A stretch of 64,000 nucleotides of DNA from Falsiroseomonas sp051433195 (GTDB lineage: Bacteria > Pseudomonadota > Alphaproteobacteria > Acetobacterales > Acetobacteraceae). The translations under genes and the position numbers were made by a program. The notes under the pieces were generated by a model that saw only the letters and a program-made list of their open reading frames with translations, searched no databases and was not told the DNA's origin. The stretch's first letter is position 1, and every line of letters begins with the position of its first letter. The stretch lies in the NCBI RefSeq assembly GCF_051433195.1, contig NZ_JBHMFT010000015.1, positions 1-64,000 on the forward strand, read 5' to 3'. Of this stretch, positions 1 to 8,814 are shown in pieces.

Positions 1-310
1 CAGGGTTTGGTGCCAGCGCTCGATGTTGCCCTGGGTTTGCGGATGGCAGGGCACGCCGCGGATATGACCCATGGCGTTGTTGGCGAGCCATTCGGCGAGA
101 TCACCCGCGATGTAGCAGGGCCCGTTGTCGGACAGCAGGCGCGGTCGGTGCCGCACGCGGGCCTGGGTGCAGCCTGAGGCGGTGAGCGCCATCTCCGGCG
201 TCGCGGTGACATCGCTGGCGGCCATGCCGGTGCAGAGCTTCCAGGCGATGACGTCCTTGGCTGGCCTGTTCCACTGCATGGTGGTGATGGAGGCCAGACC
301 GTCTTTCCAT
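1..310 (-). pseudogene. IS3-family transposase OrfB fragment, cut by the window edge
   Basis: Read on the minus strand, this stretch encodes WKLCTGMAASDVT, then LLSDNGPCYIAGDLAEWL, then HPQTQGNIERWHQTL. These are the second Asp region and the catalytic Glu region of an IS3-type DDE integrase core. The N-terminal part is missing: upstream of about position 300 the frame no longer resembles the family. The 3' part runs off the left edge of the window. I see no start codon with a ribosome binding site, so this is a remnant. It faces the opposite way to the transposase tail at 380-568, so two different IS3-type elements appear to have been joined here. Confidence 0.7.
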
Positions 311-379
311 GGGCCGGGCGTGACTGTGTCCACATCCGCTCACCTGGTGCCGCGGGAGGGTGGGTGACTAAACATCACG

Positions 380-568
380 ATGGTCGTCGGCGACAGGGAC
401 TTCCGCCGCGGACCCTGGCGCTCCCTCGACGCGGTGGAGTTCGCCACCCTCGAATGGGTGGCATGGTTCAACACGCAGCGCCTCCTCGAGCCGATCGGGA
501 ACATCTCTCCCGCCGAGGCCGAGGCGCGCTACTATGCCGCCCAGGAGAACCTGCCGCTGGCGGCGTGA
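380..568 (+). pseudogene. C-terminal remnant of an IS3-family transposase (OrfB)
   Basis: The 62-residue frame contains WRSLDAVEFATLEWVAWFN followed by RLLEPIGNISPAEAEARYY. This is the characteristic C-terminal end of OrfB in one IS3 subgroup (tail of the rve core, then the N-R-L-x-E-P-I-G motif). The catalytic core is absent upstream. The end of the frame is followed 25 bp later by a sequence that looks like the right terminal inverted repeat of the same element, so this is the right end of an otherwise lost IS. The ATG at 380 is probably not a real start. Confidence 0.75.
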
Positions 569-593
569 CCCAAGCCCAAAAGCCTCCGGCCAA

Positions 594-607
594 CCCGGGG
601 CGGTTCA
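594..607. repeat. Right terminal inverted repeat of the IS3 remnant
   Basis: The sequence reads CCCGGGGCGGTTCA. Its complement, TGAACCGCCCCGGG, begins with TG like the tips of IS3-family elements, and it lies just outside the transposase tail. The matching left tip is not in the window. From 608 to 851 I recognise no gene; short open frames there are not convincing. Confidence 0.55.
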
Positions 608-851
608 GTGCGCCGGATCGCCGTCAGCAGCGCATCGCTGGTGTCCCTGTCCAAGGCTATCAGCGCGCCGCTGATGACTGCCCGGTTGCCGAGTTGGATC
701 AGTCGTGTGGCCAGTCGGTCCCATTGTCGCGCCCCGCGCGAGCCCGACTTCTCCCTCCTGAAAAGGCGAGCTTCTGGGAGGATGCTCGTTGAGAGTGGGC
801 AAAGCCCCCCCTGAAGAGGGCCACCGTCCACGACCGCGCGTGGCCCGGCAC

Positions 852-1640
852 TCAGGCGGTCATACCGCCCTTGCGCCAGATGCCGAAACCGCTTGCCAAG
901 ACCGCTGCCAGGGCGAGGCCCGCTGCCACCGCCGGCACCAGCTCGAGCCGGTATGACACATCCCCCACAGCGGCCATGCCGAGGTTGCCCAGCAGCACCG
1001 CGACCAGCCCCCAGCCCGCGGCCAGCAGATACCAGGGGTCGCCGCGCCCCGCCCGGAGCATCCCCGCCGCCATCCCTCCCGCAGCCAGAATGATCAGCGC
1101 GGACAGCCAAGGGTCGGGGTCCAGCCCAGAGACCTTCGCCGCACCTGCCAGGTTCACGAAGACCGCCGCTGTCACCCAGCCGGCAAAAAGTCCAAGGAAC
1201 GGCCGCATCACCCAACGGGAGAACCAACCCTCGGGCAGGCGCCGTGCCTCAGGCAGGAATGCCCAGATGGCGCAGGCAACGATGGCAGCCAGGATCAGCA
1301 CCAAATGGAAGCCATTGGCGGTGAATTGCGCGACGGTCATCCACAGGCAGTTCATCGCGAAAGCCAGCGCCAGTGGCAGGCGCAGTCGCATCGTCACCGG
1401 GTCGACCGCCATCGACGGTAGTGCTTGGCGCACTGCCCAGACCAGCGAAAGGGCAAAGATCGGCCCCCAGATCGAGAAAGCATAGGAGGCCGGGGTCACG
1501 CCAGTCAGGCTTGCGGCCGACATGGTCCCAATCGGTTGGCCGATTCCAAGCCACGGCAAGCTGGCCGCAATCGGCTGGCAGAAGGCCAGGATCAGCGTGG
1601 CCCAGGCCATCAGCGGCGTTACGGGATGGGTCTTGGACAT
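852..1640 (-). CDS. TspO/MBR-related multi-pass membrane protein
   Basis: This 262-residue protein is strongly hydrophobic throughout, with roughly seven or eight membrane segments. Near residues 50-75 it has TPASYAFSIWGPIFALSLVWAVRQALP. This Y-A-F-S-I-W-G-P-I block is typical of the long (250-270 residue) bacterial relatives of TspO/tryptophan-rich sensory proteins. The family is linked to tetrapyrrole or small-ligand binding in membranes, but these longer members have no firm function. The start is the ATG at 1640; a clear Shine-Dalgarno sequence is not visible. It sits alone between mobile-element debris on both sides, so it may have arrived with that material. No catalytic residues can be assigned. 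Confidence 0.6.
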   Translation of the reverse strand: MSKTHPVTPLMAWATLILAFCQPIAASLPWLGIGQPIGTMSAASLTGVTPASYAFSIWGPIFALSLVWAVRQALPSMAVDPVTMRLRLPLALAFAMNCLWMTVAQFTANGFHLVLILAAIVACAIWAFLPEARRLPEGWFSRWVMRPFLGLFAGWVTAAVFVNLAGAAKVSGLDPDPWLSALIILAAGGMAAGMLRAGRGDPWYLLAAGWGLVAVLLGNLGMAAVGDVSYRLELVPAVAAGLALAAVLASGFGIWRKGGMTA

Positions 1641-1966
1641 GAGGTCATTCCGAGGTCAGTAGTCGGTGGGCGAGGTGAAAGATGGCGGAGGCGCCTAGCC
1701 CTGTGCAATGCGCCGCTGTCATGCAGATGCAAAGGGGTGCAGAGGCCAACATCAGCGGAGATCACAGGCACCTTCACGCACGTCCTGCCCGACCTGCCCG
1801 GATGTCCTGCTGGCGTGGCTGAGCGGAGCCAGGCGAGCGGCATTTGGCCCGCCATGCCCGACATCACCATGGAAGGTTCCGAACGGCTTCGCGCGGCGCT
1901 GTCGAATGCCGACGCGATCTAACGCGAACCGCGCTATTCACCATGTCGCGGCGGAACCCTAGGACG
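1641..1966. other. Intergenic region with no recognisable gene
   Basis: Between the start of the TspO-like gene and the end of the frameshifted gene I see only short frames on both strands without family motifs. A promoter for the TspO-like gene would have to lie in its right-to-left part, but no clear -35/-10 pair stands out. Confidence 0.4.
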
Positions 1967-2901
1967 TCAAAATTTTCGCTTGAAGCGACAAGGGGCGGAC
2001 GCAACCCGCTGAAAATCAAGGGGGGGCAGCGGATAGTGAAATGCGGGAGACATCGCCCGGGTGCCCACCACGATGGACATGTCGGCGAGGCTTTGCTGGT
2101 CGCGCCAGAGCCATTCGCGGCCAGCGGCCTCGTCTGGCAATCGACCGCCGCGCGGCAGCGCGACGTCGTCAATGCCTTCGGGGTCTTCCGCAATGGAGCG
2201 GCTGCGCCAGAAGGCCATGAAGCAGTAGCCGAGCACGTGCCGCAGATCATGCTCCTTCATCGGCTCGACCCGCACAGGCTGCCGCAAATCGGGCAACTTC
2301 GGCTTCAAGCTTCGGACACCCCGAGGGGTTTCGATCACCGCGCGCGCGTTCTCATCGCAGACAAGATGAATGTGGAAGGCGTAGCCGAGTCGGCCTGTGC
2401 GCTTCTGCCGGCAGTAGGCGGCCTCGAGATGCCCGATGATCAAGCCGTTCGTATCGGCGATCCCGGCGCGGCTCAGATGGGCGCGGAAGCGGTCGCGCAG
2501 ATCTCCTGGATCAACGTTGTGCAGATCGTCTTCGAGAATGAACAACCCTGCGGCACAAGCGTCACGAAGAAGAGCCCGTCGAGGCCCTGCTTCACCTCCA
2601 GCAACTGCGCAGCGGTGCTGAGCAGCCGGATGCGCGCCACCCGCATGTAGCGAGATGATGCCAAAGTGGGCTCCTGTTCGTGGAAGTTGCCGTCGGCCAG
2701 GCGCTCCGCAAGGGCGAGATGATCAGCGCCGCCAACCCTGCGCAGGATGGTGATGCGCCGAAGATCCTCCTGTTCGGCCGCCGCGGGCGTCTCGAAGTCG
2801 GCGTGAAAGCCGGGCGGCGTCGGCGCGTGCCACGGCAACGGCGACAAACACAGGGGTCTCTGCCGGCCGTACGGCCCGACGAAAACAGCTCCAGCCACCA
2901 C
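1967..2901 (-). pseudogene. Frameshifted protein with a HUH-like motif (possible Rep/relaxase relative)
   Basis: Two minus-strand frames together make one protein of about 310 residues. The first (2901 down to about 2545) ends in LLEVKQGLDGLFFVTLVPQG. The second (to 1967) resumes at ILEDDLHNVDPGDLRDRFRAHL. They overlap but lie in different frames, so a single indel near 2545 breaks the gene. The second half has GYAFHIHLVC, a His-hydrophobic-His motif between beta-strand-like residues, as in HUH replication initiators and relaxases. A later H-V-L-G-Y-C-F-M-A-F segment would suit the catalytic-Tyr region, but this is only suggestive. I assign the HUH relation at moderate-to-low confidence; otherwise it is an unknown protein from a mobile element. 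Confidence 0.5.
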
Positions 2902-3005
2902 TTGACCGCTATAGGAGCTTCAGAGCCAGTTGGATGGCCGCGTGGTGGATGAGCCCATCCTGCGCCGCGCCCGGCGCATCCTCGCCTCGGCGCGCTGAGG
3001 CTGGG

Positions 3006-3776
3006 CTATTCCGGCGGCGCCAGCTCGAAGCGCGTCATCTCCTCCAGGCTGTCGCCGAACCAGGCCTTGATGCCGGCGGTCTGCCGTCCGATCGGCCGTG
3101 GCACGCCATTCTCCACCACCATCGGCAGGTCGTGGCCCGGGATCAGCAGGCAGCCCGGCCGGGTGCGGCAGATCTCCCACACCATCTCCACCGTGGCGCG
3201 GCTGATCGCGGCGTCATAGGTCATGTCGGTGCGCCGCGTGGTCAGCTCCACGCGGTTCTTCACGGCATCCTGCAACAGCACGCAGTCCTGGTCCTCGCCC
3301 TGGATGACGAAGATCAGGTGCCCCGGCGTGTGGCCAGGCGCGAGCTGCGCGGTGATGCCGGGCAGCACCGTCTCGCCCTCATCGATCAGGCGGAGCGTCG
3401 GCCAGGTGGACAGCGCCAGGATGGTGTGTTCGGGCACCGGCGTGGTGCCCCATTCCACGCCCAGCGCCCAGGCCATTTCCTTGCGCCCGATGGCGATGCG
3501 GGCGTGGCGGAACAGCGGCCAGTTCACCGCATGGTCGTGATGCGAATGGCTCAGCAGCAGGTCCGTCACATCGGCCGGTGCCACGCCGTGTTTCGCCAGC
3601 GCCTCGACCAGCGTGCGCCGCTGGCCGAAGCCGCCGCCATCCAGCACCACGACCCGGCCATGGCCGCGCAGCAGCACGATCGTGCTCCAGCCCAGGCCAC
3701 CATGCTGCGTCGCCTTGCCGGGAAAGCCCGGCACGACGATGTCGACAAGCCAGCCGCCGCCCTGCCATTGCATCAC
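3006..3776 (-). CDS. Metallo-beta-lactamase-fold hydrolase
   Basis: This 256-residue soluble protein carries the zinc-binding signature HSHHDH at residues 77-82, a second histidine site in GHTPGH at 148-153, a bridging Asp near 170 and a final PGHD motif. These define a binuclear metallo-beta-lactamase fold of the lactonase/glyoxalase II type. There is no signal peptide, so it acts in the cytoplasm. It is the last gene of a minus-strand run (aldolase, Bug protein, Ldh2-type dehydrogenase, Bug protein, this gene), 9 bp after the preceding stop, so it is probably co-transcribed. In such a pathway it could open a lactone or hydrolyse a thioester. The substrate cannot be read from the sequence. 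Confidence 0.85.
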   Translation of the reverse strand: MMQWQGGGWLVDIVVPGFPGKATQHGGLGWSTIVLLRGHGRVVVLDGGGFGQRRTLVEALAKHGVAPADVTDLLLSHSHHDHAVNWPLFRHARIAIGRKEMAWALGVEWGTTPVPEHTILALSTWPTLRLIDEGETVLPGITAQLAPGHTPGHLIFVIQGEDQDCVLLQDAVKNRVELTTRRTDMTYDAAISRATVEMVWEICRTRPGCLLIPGHDLPMVVENGVPRPIGRQTAGIKAWFGDSLEEMTRFELAPPE

Positions 3777-3785
3777 TCGCCCTCC

Positions 3786-4760
3786 TCAATCCAGCCGCAC
3801 GCCGGAGGCTTCGACCACCGGCAGCCACAGCGCCAGCTGCTGTTCCCAGAAGCGCTGGAAGTCCGCCGTCGTGCTGCCCGCCGGCTCGGCACCTGATTCC
3901 CGCAGCCGGCGCGCCAGTTCCGGCTTGGCGACGGCGGTGCGGATGGCGCCTTCCAGCCGGGCGATGGCCGGGGCCGGCGTGCCAGAGGCGGCGAAGACGC
4001 CCATGATGTTCATGATCTCGAAATCCTCGAAACCCTGCTCGATGGCGGTCGGCACATCGGGCAGCGCCGGATTGCGTTCCCGCGCCAGCACCGCCAGCGC
4101 GCGGACATTGCCCGAGCGTACATGCGGCGCCTGGGAGGCGATGCCCTCCACCAGCCAATCGACATTGCCGGCGATCAGGTCCGCATAGACCAGCCCGGCG
4201 CCGCGATAGGGCACATGCACCGCCTCCGTCCCCGTGCGGAGGTTGAACAGATGCGCGCCGAGATGGTTGATGCTGCCGGCACCGGCCGAGCCATAGGTCA
4301 GGCGGCCCGGCGCTTCCTTCATCACGCCAACCAGTTCTTGCAGCGTGTTGGCCCGCACATGCTTGCCCACGGTCAGCACCATCGGCAGCGTCGCCACCAG
4401 GGAGACGGGGGTGAAGGCGGTGCGGGGGTCCAGCCGCGGGTCGCGCATCAGCCCGGCATTCAGCACGGCGTTGGTGATGGTGAACAGCGCCATGGTGTGG
4501 CCATCCTTGGGCGCGGCCAGCAGCGCCTCCGCGCCGATGATGCCGGCCGCGCCGCCGCGATTCTCGATCAGCACGGTGCGGCCGCCGAAGGCTTCCTGCA
4601 TGCCGGGTGCCAGGATGCGCCCGACGATATCGGTGGCGCCGCCAGGCGCGAAGGGCACGATGATGCGCACCGTCTGGCTGGGGAAATCCGCCTGCGCCAG
4701 GGCCGGCGCGGCCAGCCCCGCGGCGGCGAGACCACCGAAGGCGCGTCGTGTGATGTTCAT
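3786..4760 (-). CDS. Bug/TctC-family periplasmic substrate-binding protein
   Basis: The protein begins MNITRRAFGGLAAAGLAAPALAQ, a Tat/Sec-type export signal, followed by the family blocks VRIIVPFAPGGATDIVGR, VENRGGAAGIIGAEA and VHVPYRGAG. These are hallmarks of the extracytoplasmic solute receptors of tripartite tricarboxylate transporters, which usually bind carboxylic acids. I place the start at 4760 because GGGAGG lies 8 bp upstream; ATGs at 4766 and further up are less well spaced. No tctA or tctB membrane subunit is in the window, as is common for this expanded family. It belongs to the 3006-7724 operon and is one of two Bug proteins in it. Confidence 0.9.
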   Translation of the reverse strand: MNITRRAFGGLAAAGLAAPALAQADFPSQTVRIIVPFAPGGATDIVGRILAPGMQEAFGGRTVLIENRGGAAGIIGAEALLAAPKDGHTMALFTITNAVLNAGLMRDPRLDPRTAFTPVSLVATLPMVLTVGKHVRANTLQELVGVMKEAPGRLTYGSAGAGSINHLGAHLFNLRTGTEAVHVPYRGAGLVYADLIAGNVDWLVEGIASQAPHVRSGNVRALAVLARERNPALPDVPTAIEQGFEDFEIMNIMGVFAASGTPAPAIARLEGAIRTAVAKPELARRLRESGAEPAGSTTADFQRFWEQQLALWLPVVEASGVRLD

Positions 4761-4794
4761 TGTCATTGCCTCCCTTTTTCTTCTTATGGGCAAG

Positions 4795-5889
4795 TCACGG
4801 CATCAGGCACGGCACCCCGGCGCGGTCGCAGACATCGCGCAACTGTCGCGCCAGGCTCGCGGGAATCGGGATTCCCTCCGCCAGGCGCCGGGCGCGGCTG
4901 GCGACCTCCGGCTCGCCGGCCACCAGCACGGGCTTCGCCGGGTCGGCGGGCGGCGTCGCGTGCAGCACGTCGATCGCCGCGTCCAGGTCGGCCTCGAATT
5001 CGCCGTCCTCGCGGAAGCAGTCCGGATCGATCGCCATGAAGAAATGGCCGAGATTGTCGGGATCCTCCGGCCGCTGCGTGCGGTTGCGGATCGGCGAGAA
5101 GCTGGCGCCGGACAGCACGCCGCCCAGGATATGCACCATCATCGCCAGGCCGTAGCCCTTGTGGCTCGCCATGTCCGGCGTGCCGCCGAGGGGTGTCAGC
5201 CCGCCCTGATGCGTCACCCGCAGCCGGTGCCAAGCCTCCGCCGCATCGGTCACCGGTTTACCGGTCTCGTCCAGCACCCAGCCGGCGGGCAGGGGCTTGC
5301 CCTGCAGGTCGTGCACCTTGACCTTGTTGCTGGCGCAGCTGCTGGTTGCCATGTCCAGCCGGAAGGGCGGGTTGCGCCCGGCCGGCGCGGCGAAGGCAAG
5401 CGGGTTGGTGCCGAGCAGCGGAATGGAGCCCCGCGTCGGCACGACGGAGATGCTGCGCGTCGCGCTGGTGACCATGCCGACCAGCCCCTCCGCCGGGGCC
5501 AGCGCCGCGTAGTAGCCGGCGGCGCCGAAATGGTGAGAATTCCGCACCGTCACCACCCCGACGCCGGCAACCTTCGCCTTGGCCATCGCCAGCTTCATGC
5601 CGAAGACCGCGGCCGGATGGCCAAGACCCGCATCGGCATCGACCAGCGCCGTCACCGGGTTCTCCCGCATGATGCGCGGCTGCGCCTGCAGGTTCAGCCG
5701 GCCCTTGCGGCGGCTTTCGTCGTAATCCATCAGCATCGAGATGCCGTGGCTGTCGACGCCGGCGAGGTCGGTCTCGATCATCACCTCCGCCGTGATCCGC
5801 ACCGTCTCCGCCGCCATCCCCCAGGCGGTGAGGATGGAGGTGATCTGCCCGCGGCAGGTCTCGGCGGGAACCAGCTGCATGCCGCTCAT
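4795..5889 (-). CDS. Ldh2-family NAD(P)-dependent 2-hydroxyacid dehydrogenase (malate/L-lactate dehydrogenase type)
   Basis: The 364-residue protein matches the Ldh2/MDG fold: ETDLAGVDSHGISML near the N-terminus, TVRNSHHFGAAGYYA in the middle, GTNPLAFAAPAGRNPPFRLDMATS, and SHKGYGLAMMVHILGGVLSGA towards the end. The family reduces or oxidises 2-keto/2-hydroxy acids such as malate, lactate, ureidoglycolate, sulfolactate or diketogulonate. The His in NSHHFG is the usual catalytic residue. Its start overlaps the stop of the upstream Bug gene by 4 bp, indicating translational coupling. The linked aldolase and Bug proteins suggest the substrate is an imported hydroxy- or keto-acid, but the exact one is unknown. 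Confidence 0.85.
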   Translation of the reverse strand: MSGMQLVPAETCRGQITSILTAWGMAAETVRITAEVMIETDLAGVDSHGISMLMDYDESRRKGRLNLQAQPRIMRENPVTALVDADAGLGHPAAVFGMKLAMAKAKVAGVGVVTVRNSHHFGAAGYYAALAPAEGLVGMVTSATRSISVVPTRGSIPLLGTNPLAFAAPAGRNPPFRLDMATSSCASNKVKVHDLQGKPLPAGWVLDETGKPVTDAAEAWHRLRVTHQGGLTPLGGTPDMASHKGYGLAMMVHILGGVLSGASFSPIRNRTQRPEDPDNLGHFFMAIDPDCFREDGEFEADLDAAIDVLHATPPADPAKPVLVAGEPEVASRARRLAEGIPIPASLARQLRDVCDRAGVPCLMP

Positions 5890-6875
5890 GTCGGCTCAAG
5901 GCCGGCGATATCGATGGCGCGGCGGGCCTTGGCCAGTTCGCCCTGCAGGAAGCGGGCGAGGTGGTCGGTGGTGAGTTCCTCCGGCGTCGGCGGCGTCACG
6001 CTGAAGGAATCGAGCCGCCCGCGAATATCCGAATCCTGCGCCGCCTCGCCGATCAGGGTCTGCATGCGGTCGAGGATCGGGGCCGGCGTGCCCACGGGCG
6101 CGAACAGCCCGACGAAGGAGGCGGCGAGGAAGTCCTTGTAGCCCGCCTCGATGAAGGTCGGCACCTCCGGCACCTGGGCCGAGCGCTGCGGGGCTGCGAT
6201 GCCGAGGATGCGGCCGCGCCCATCGCGGTGCAGGTCGAGCACGCTGGACAGCTCGATCAGGATGCCATCGACATTGCCGGCGACGAAATCCGGCAGCGTG
6301 GCGCCGCCGCCGCGATAGGGCACATGCACCAGGTTGGCGCCGGTCTCCGCCTTGAACAATTCCAGAGGCAGGTGGTTGGCGCCGCCGATGCCCGAGGTGC
6401 CGATCGTCACGCCCGCAGGCCGCGACTTCGAGAAGGTCACAAGCTCCGGCAGCGTGCGGACCGGCAGGGACGGGTTGACGATGATCACCATCGGCACCTG
6501 ACCGAACATGGCGACGAAGGTGAGTTCCGTGATCGGGTCGAAGCGCTTGTTCGCCATCAGCAGCGGGCTGTTGACGATGGAGCCGGGGCTGCCGATGAGG
6601 AAGCTGTAGCCATCGGCGCGGGACCGGATGACGGCCTCCGTCCCGATCGCACCGGCCGCGCCGCTGCGGTTTTCCACCACGATGGGCTGGCCGAGCTTCG
6701 GCCCGATATGCGCGGCGTAAAGGCGCGCCAGCACGTCGGTGTTGCCGCCGGCGGCGAAGGGCACGACGAAGCGGACCGGCCGGTCCGGCCAGCTGCCCTG
6801 CGCCCGGACCGCGCTCATCGCGGGCAGGGAAGCGGTGGCGCCCAGCAGCAGGCGTCGCCCGATGATCGGGTTCAT
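5886..6875 (-). CDS. Bug/TctC-family periplasmic substrate-binding protein (second in operon)
   Basis: An export signal (MNPIIGRRLLLGATASLPAMSAVRA) precedes VRFVVPFAAGGNTDVLARL, VENRSGAAGAIGTEA and VHVPYRGGGATLPDFVAGNVDG, the standard Bug-family blocks. The start at 6875 is favoured because GGAGGAG lies about six bases upstream; the ATG at 6881 directly abuts that Shine-Dalgarno sequence. The stop overlaps the dehydrogenase start. This protein and the one at 3786-4760 are clearly different sequences, so the operon may take up two related ligands, or one receptor may serve in sensing. Confidence 0.9.
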   Translation of the reverse strand: MNPIIGRRLLLGATASLPAMSAVRAQGSWPDRPVRFVVPFAAGGNTDVLARLYAAHIGPKLGQPIVVENRSGAAGAIGTEAVIRSRADGYSFLIGSPGSIVNSPLLMANKRFDPITELTFVAMFGQVPMVIIVNPSLPVRTLPELVTFSKSRPAGVTIGTSGIGGANHLPLELFKAETGANLVHVPYRGGGATLPDFVAGNVDGILIELSSVLDLHRDGRGRILGIAAPQRSAQVPEVPTFIEAGYKDFLAASFVGLFAPVGTPAPILDRMQTLIGEAAQDSDIRGRLDSFSVTPPTPEELTTDHLARFLQGELAKARRAIDIAGLEPT

Positions 6876-6920
6876 ATGCATCTCCTCCCGTGAATCCGCT
6901 CTGCGGCGGATTGCAGAAAC

Positions 6921-7724
<804 letters not shown>

Positions 7725-7788
7725 GCCCGGGTTTCCTCATCCGCGTTTGCCTGGCGCAAATGGTCCTCCAGCCCGATGCCCGCGTCCA

Positions 7789-7824
7789 ATAGTAAGCCTT
7801 GCGCGGGGTATTGATCACATCAAT
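7789..7824 (-). promoter_or_regulatory. Candidate LysR-activated promoter of the catabolic operon
   Basis: At 7810-7824 the sequence is ATTGATCACATCAAT, a dyad with perfect 6-bp arms (ATTGAT, spacer CAC, ATCAAT) that fits the LysR T-N11-A rule. On the minus strand it is followed by TACTAT (7794-7789) as a possible -10, so the dyad would cover the -35 region, as at many LysR-activated promoters. It overlaps the stop codon of the LysR gene and lies about 86 bp upstream of the aldolase start. Confidence 0.5.
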
Positions 7825-8725
7825 GGCCGGCCGGCAGCAGGCCCTCGGTCCGCAGCACGTTCCGCAGATGCGCCACGAAGCGCGCCAGCACGGTGGAATC
7901 CGGCGTGCCGCGGGGGCGGATCAGCACCGTCTCGAAGGCGGCCGGCGGGTCCAGCGGGCGCGCCACCAGGCCGGGGAAATCCAGGCTTCGCAGCATCAAC
8001 GGCTCGACCAGCGCGATGCCGGCACCGTGCTGGGCCAGCATGATGCCTGTCAGAGAGACGGTGACCTGCGCCACGATGCGCGGCGAGATGCCGGCCTCCG
8101 CCAGCGCCTTGTCCACATGGAAGCGGAACAGGTTCTGCGGCAGGTAGGTGATGATGGGCTGGTCGGCCAGCGCCGCCAGGGGAATGCACTCCAGCCGTGC
8201 CAGGGGGTGTTCCGCGGGCAGCACGGCGGCCAGCGCGCTGCGGAGCAGCAGCTCGGTATCCACCTCCGTGCTGCCGACCGGTTCATGCACCACGCCCAGC
8301 TCCACCTCCCGGCTCGCCACCCGGTCCACCACCTGCGGGCTGGTCAGCGATTGCAGCGCCACGCGCATGCCGGGCCGGCCGGTCAGGAAGCTCGCCACCG
8401 CGCGGGCCATGTAGCCATTGGCGATCGGGAAGGCCGCGGCGACGGACAGCGTGCCCAGCCGCCCGCCCGCCAGGTCCTGCGTCAGCCGCTGCACCGCGGC
8501 CAGGCGGCTGAACACCGCGTCGATGTCCGGCAGCAGCGCCTGCGCCTCCGGCGTCGGCTGCAGCCGGCCGCCGATGCGGTTGAACAGGCGGAAGCGCAGC
8601 TGCGCCTCCAGATGCTTCAGCACGGTGCTGACGGAAGGCTGCGTCACATTCAGCAGCCGCGCGGCGCCGGTGACGGTGCCGGTCCGCATGATGGCGTGGA
8701 ACACCTCGAACTGCCGCAGATTCAT
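7820..8725 (-). CDS. LysR-family transcriptional regulator of the catabolic module
   Basis: A 301-residue LysR protein: winged helix-turn-helix at residues 1-60 (MNLRQFEVFHAIMRTGTVTGAARLLNVTQPSVSTVLKHLE), then an effector-binding domain of the usual length. It is encoded between the aldolase operon, which it precedes on the same strand, and a divergent amidohydrolase. This is the classic position of a pathway-specific LysR regulator. Two sites fitting T-N11-A flank it (7810-7824 and 8743-8757). The inducer is presumably a pathway intermediate or the imported acid; this is inference. Confidence 0.88.
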   Translation of the reverse strand: MNLRQFEVFHAIMRTGTVTGAARLLNVTQPSVSTVLKHLEAQLRFRLFNRIGGRLQPTPEAQALLPDIDAVFSRLAAVQRLTQDLAGGRLGTLSVAAAFPIANGYMARAVASFLTGRPGMRVALQSLTSPQVVDRVASREVELGVVHEPVGSTEVDTELLLRSALAAVLPAEHPLARLECIPLAALADQPIITYLPQNLFRFHVDKALAEAGISPRIVAQVTVSLTGIMLAQHGAGIALVEPLMLRSLDFPGLVARPLDPPAAFETVLIRPRGTPDSTVLARFVAHLRNVLRTEGLLPAGH

Positions 8726-8742
8726 GGGCGGGAGGCTAGGGC

Positions 8743-8757
8743 ATAAAGCCGGTTGAT
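8743..8757. promoter_or_regulatory. Candidate LysR box in the divergent intergenic region
   Basis: ATAAAGCCGGTTGAT is an imperfect dyad with T and A separated by 11 bases and an ATCAA half-site in complement, matching half of the perfect dyad at 7810-7824. It lies in the short gap between the LysR gene and the amidohydrolase, where autoregulation and divergent activation would be expected. Confidence 0.35.
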
Positions 8758-8814
8758 GGAAACCACCGCGATCCGTATCTGGACGCCGCCCGCCGCCACG
8801 GTAAGCCTGTGCGC

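Noticed and set aside
532..1227. Minus-strand frame overlapping the 3' half of the TspO-like gene
   Set aside because: The overlapping part is an out-of-frame shadow. The part at 580-800 reads vaguely protein-like (QWDRLATRLIQLGNRAVISGALIAL) but I could not connect it to a family.
2902..3005. Plus-strand tail encoding GRVVDEPILRRARRILASAR before a stop
   Set aside because: It looks like the C-terminal end of some protein but is too short to assign, and no upstream continuation in frame was recognised.
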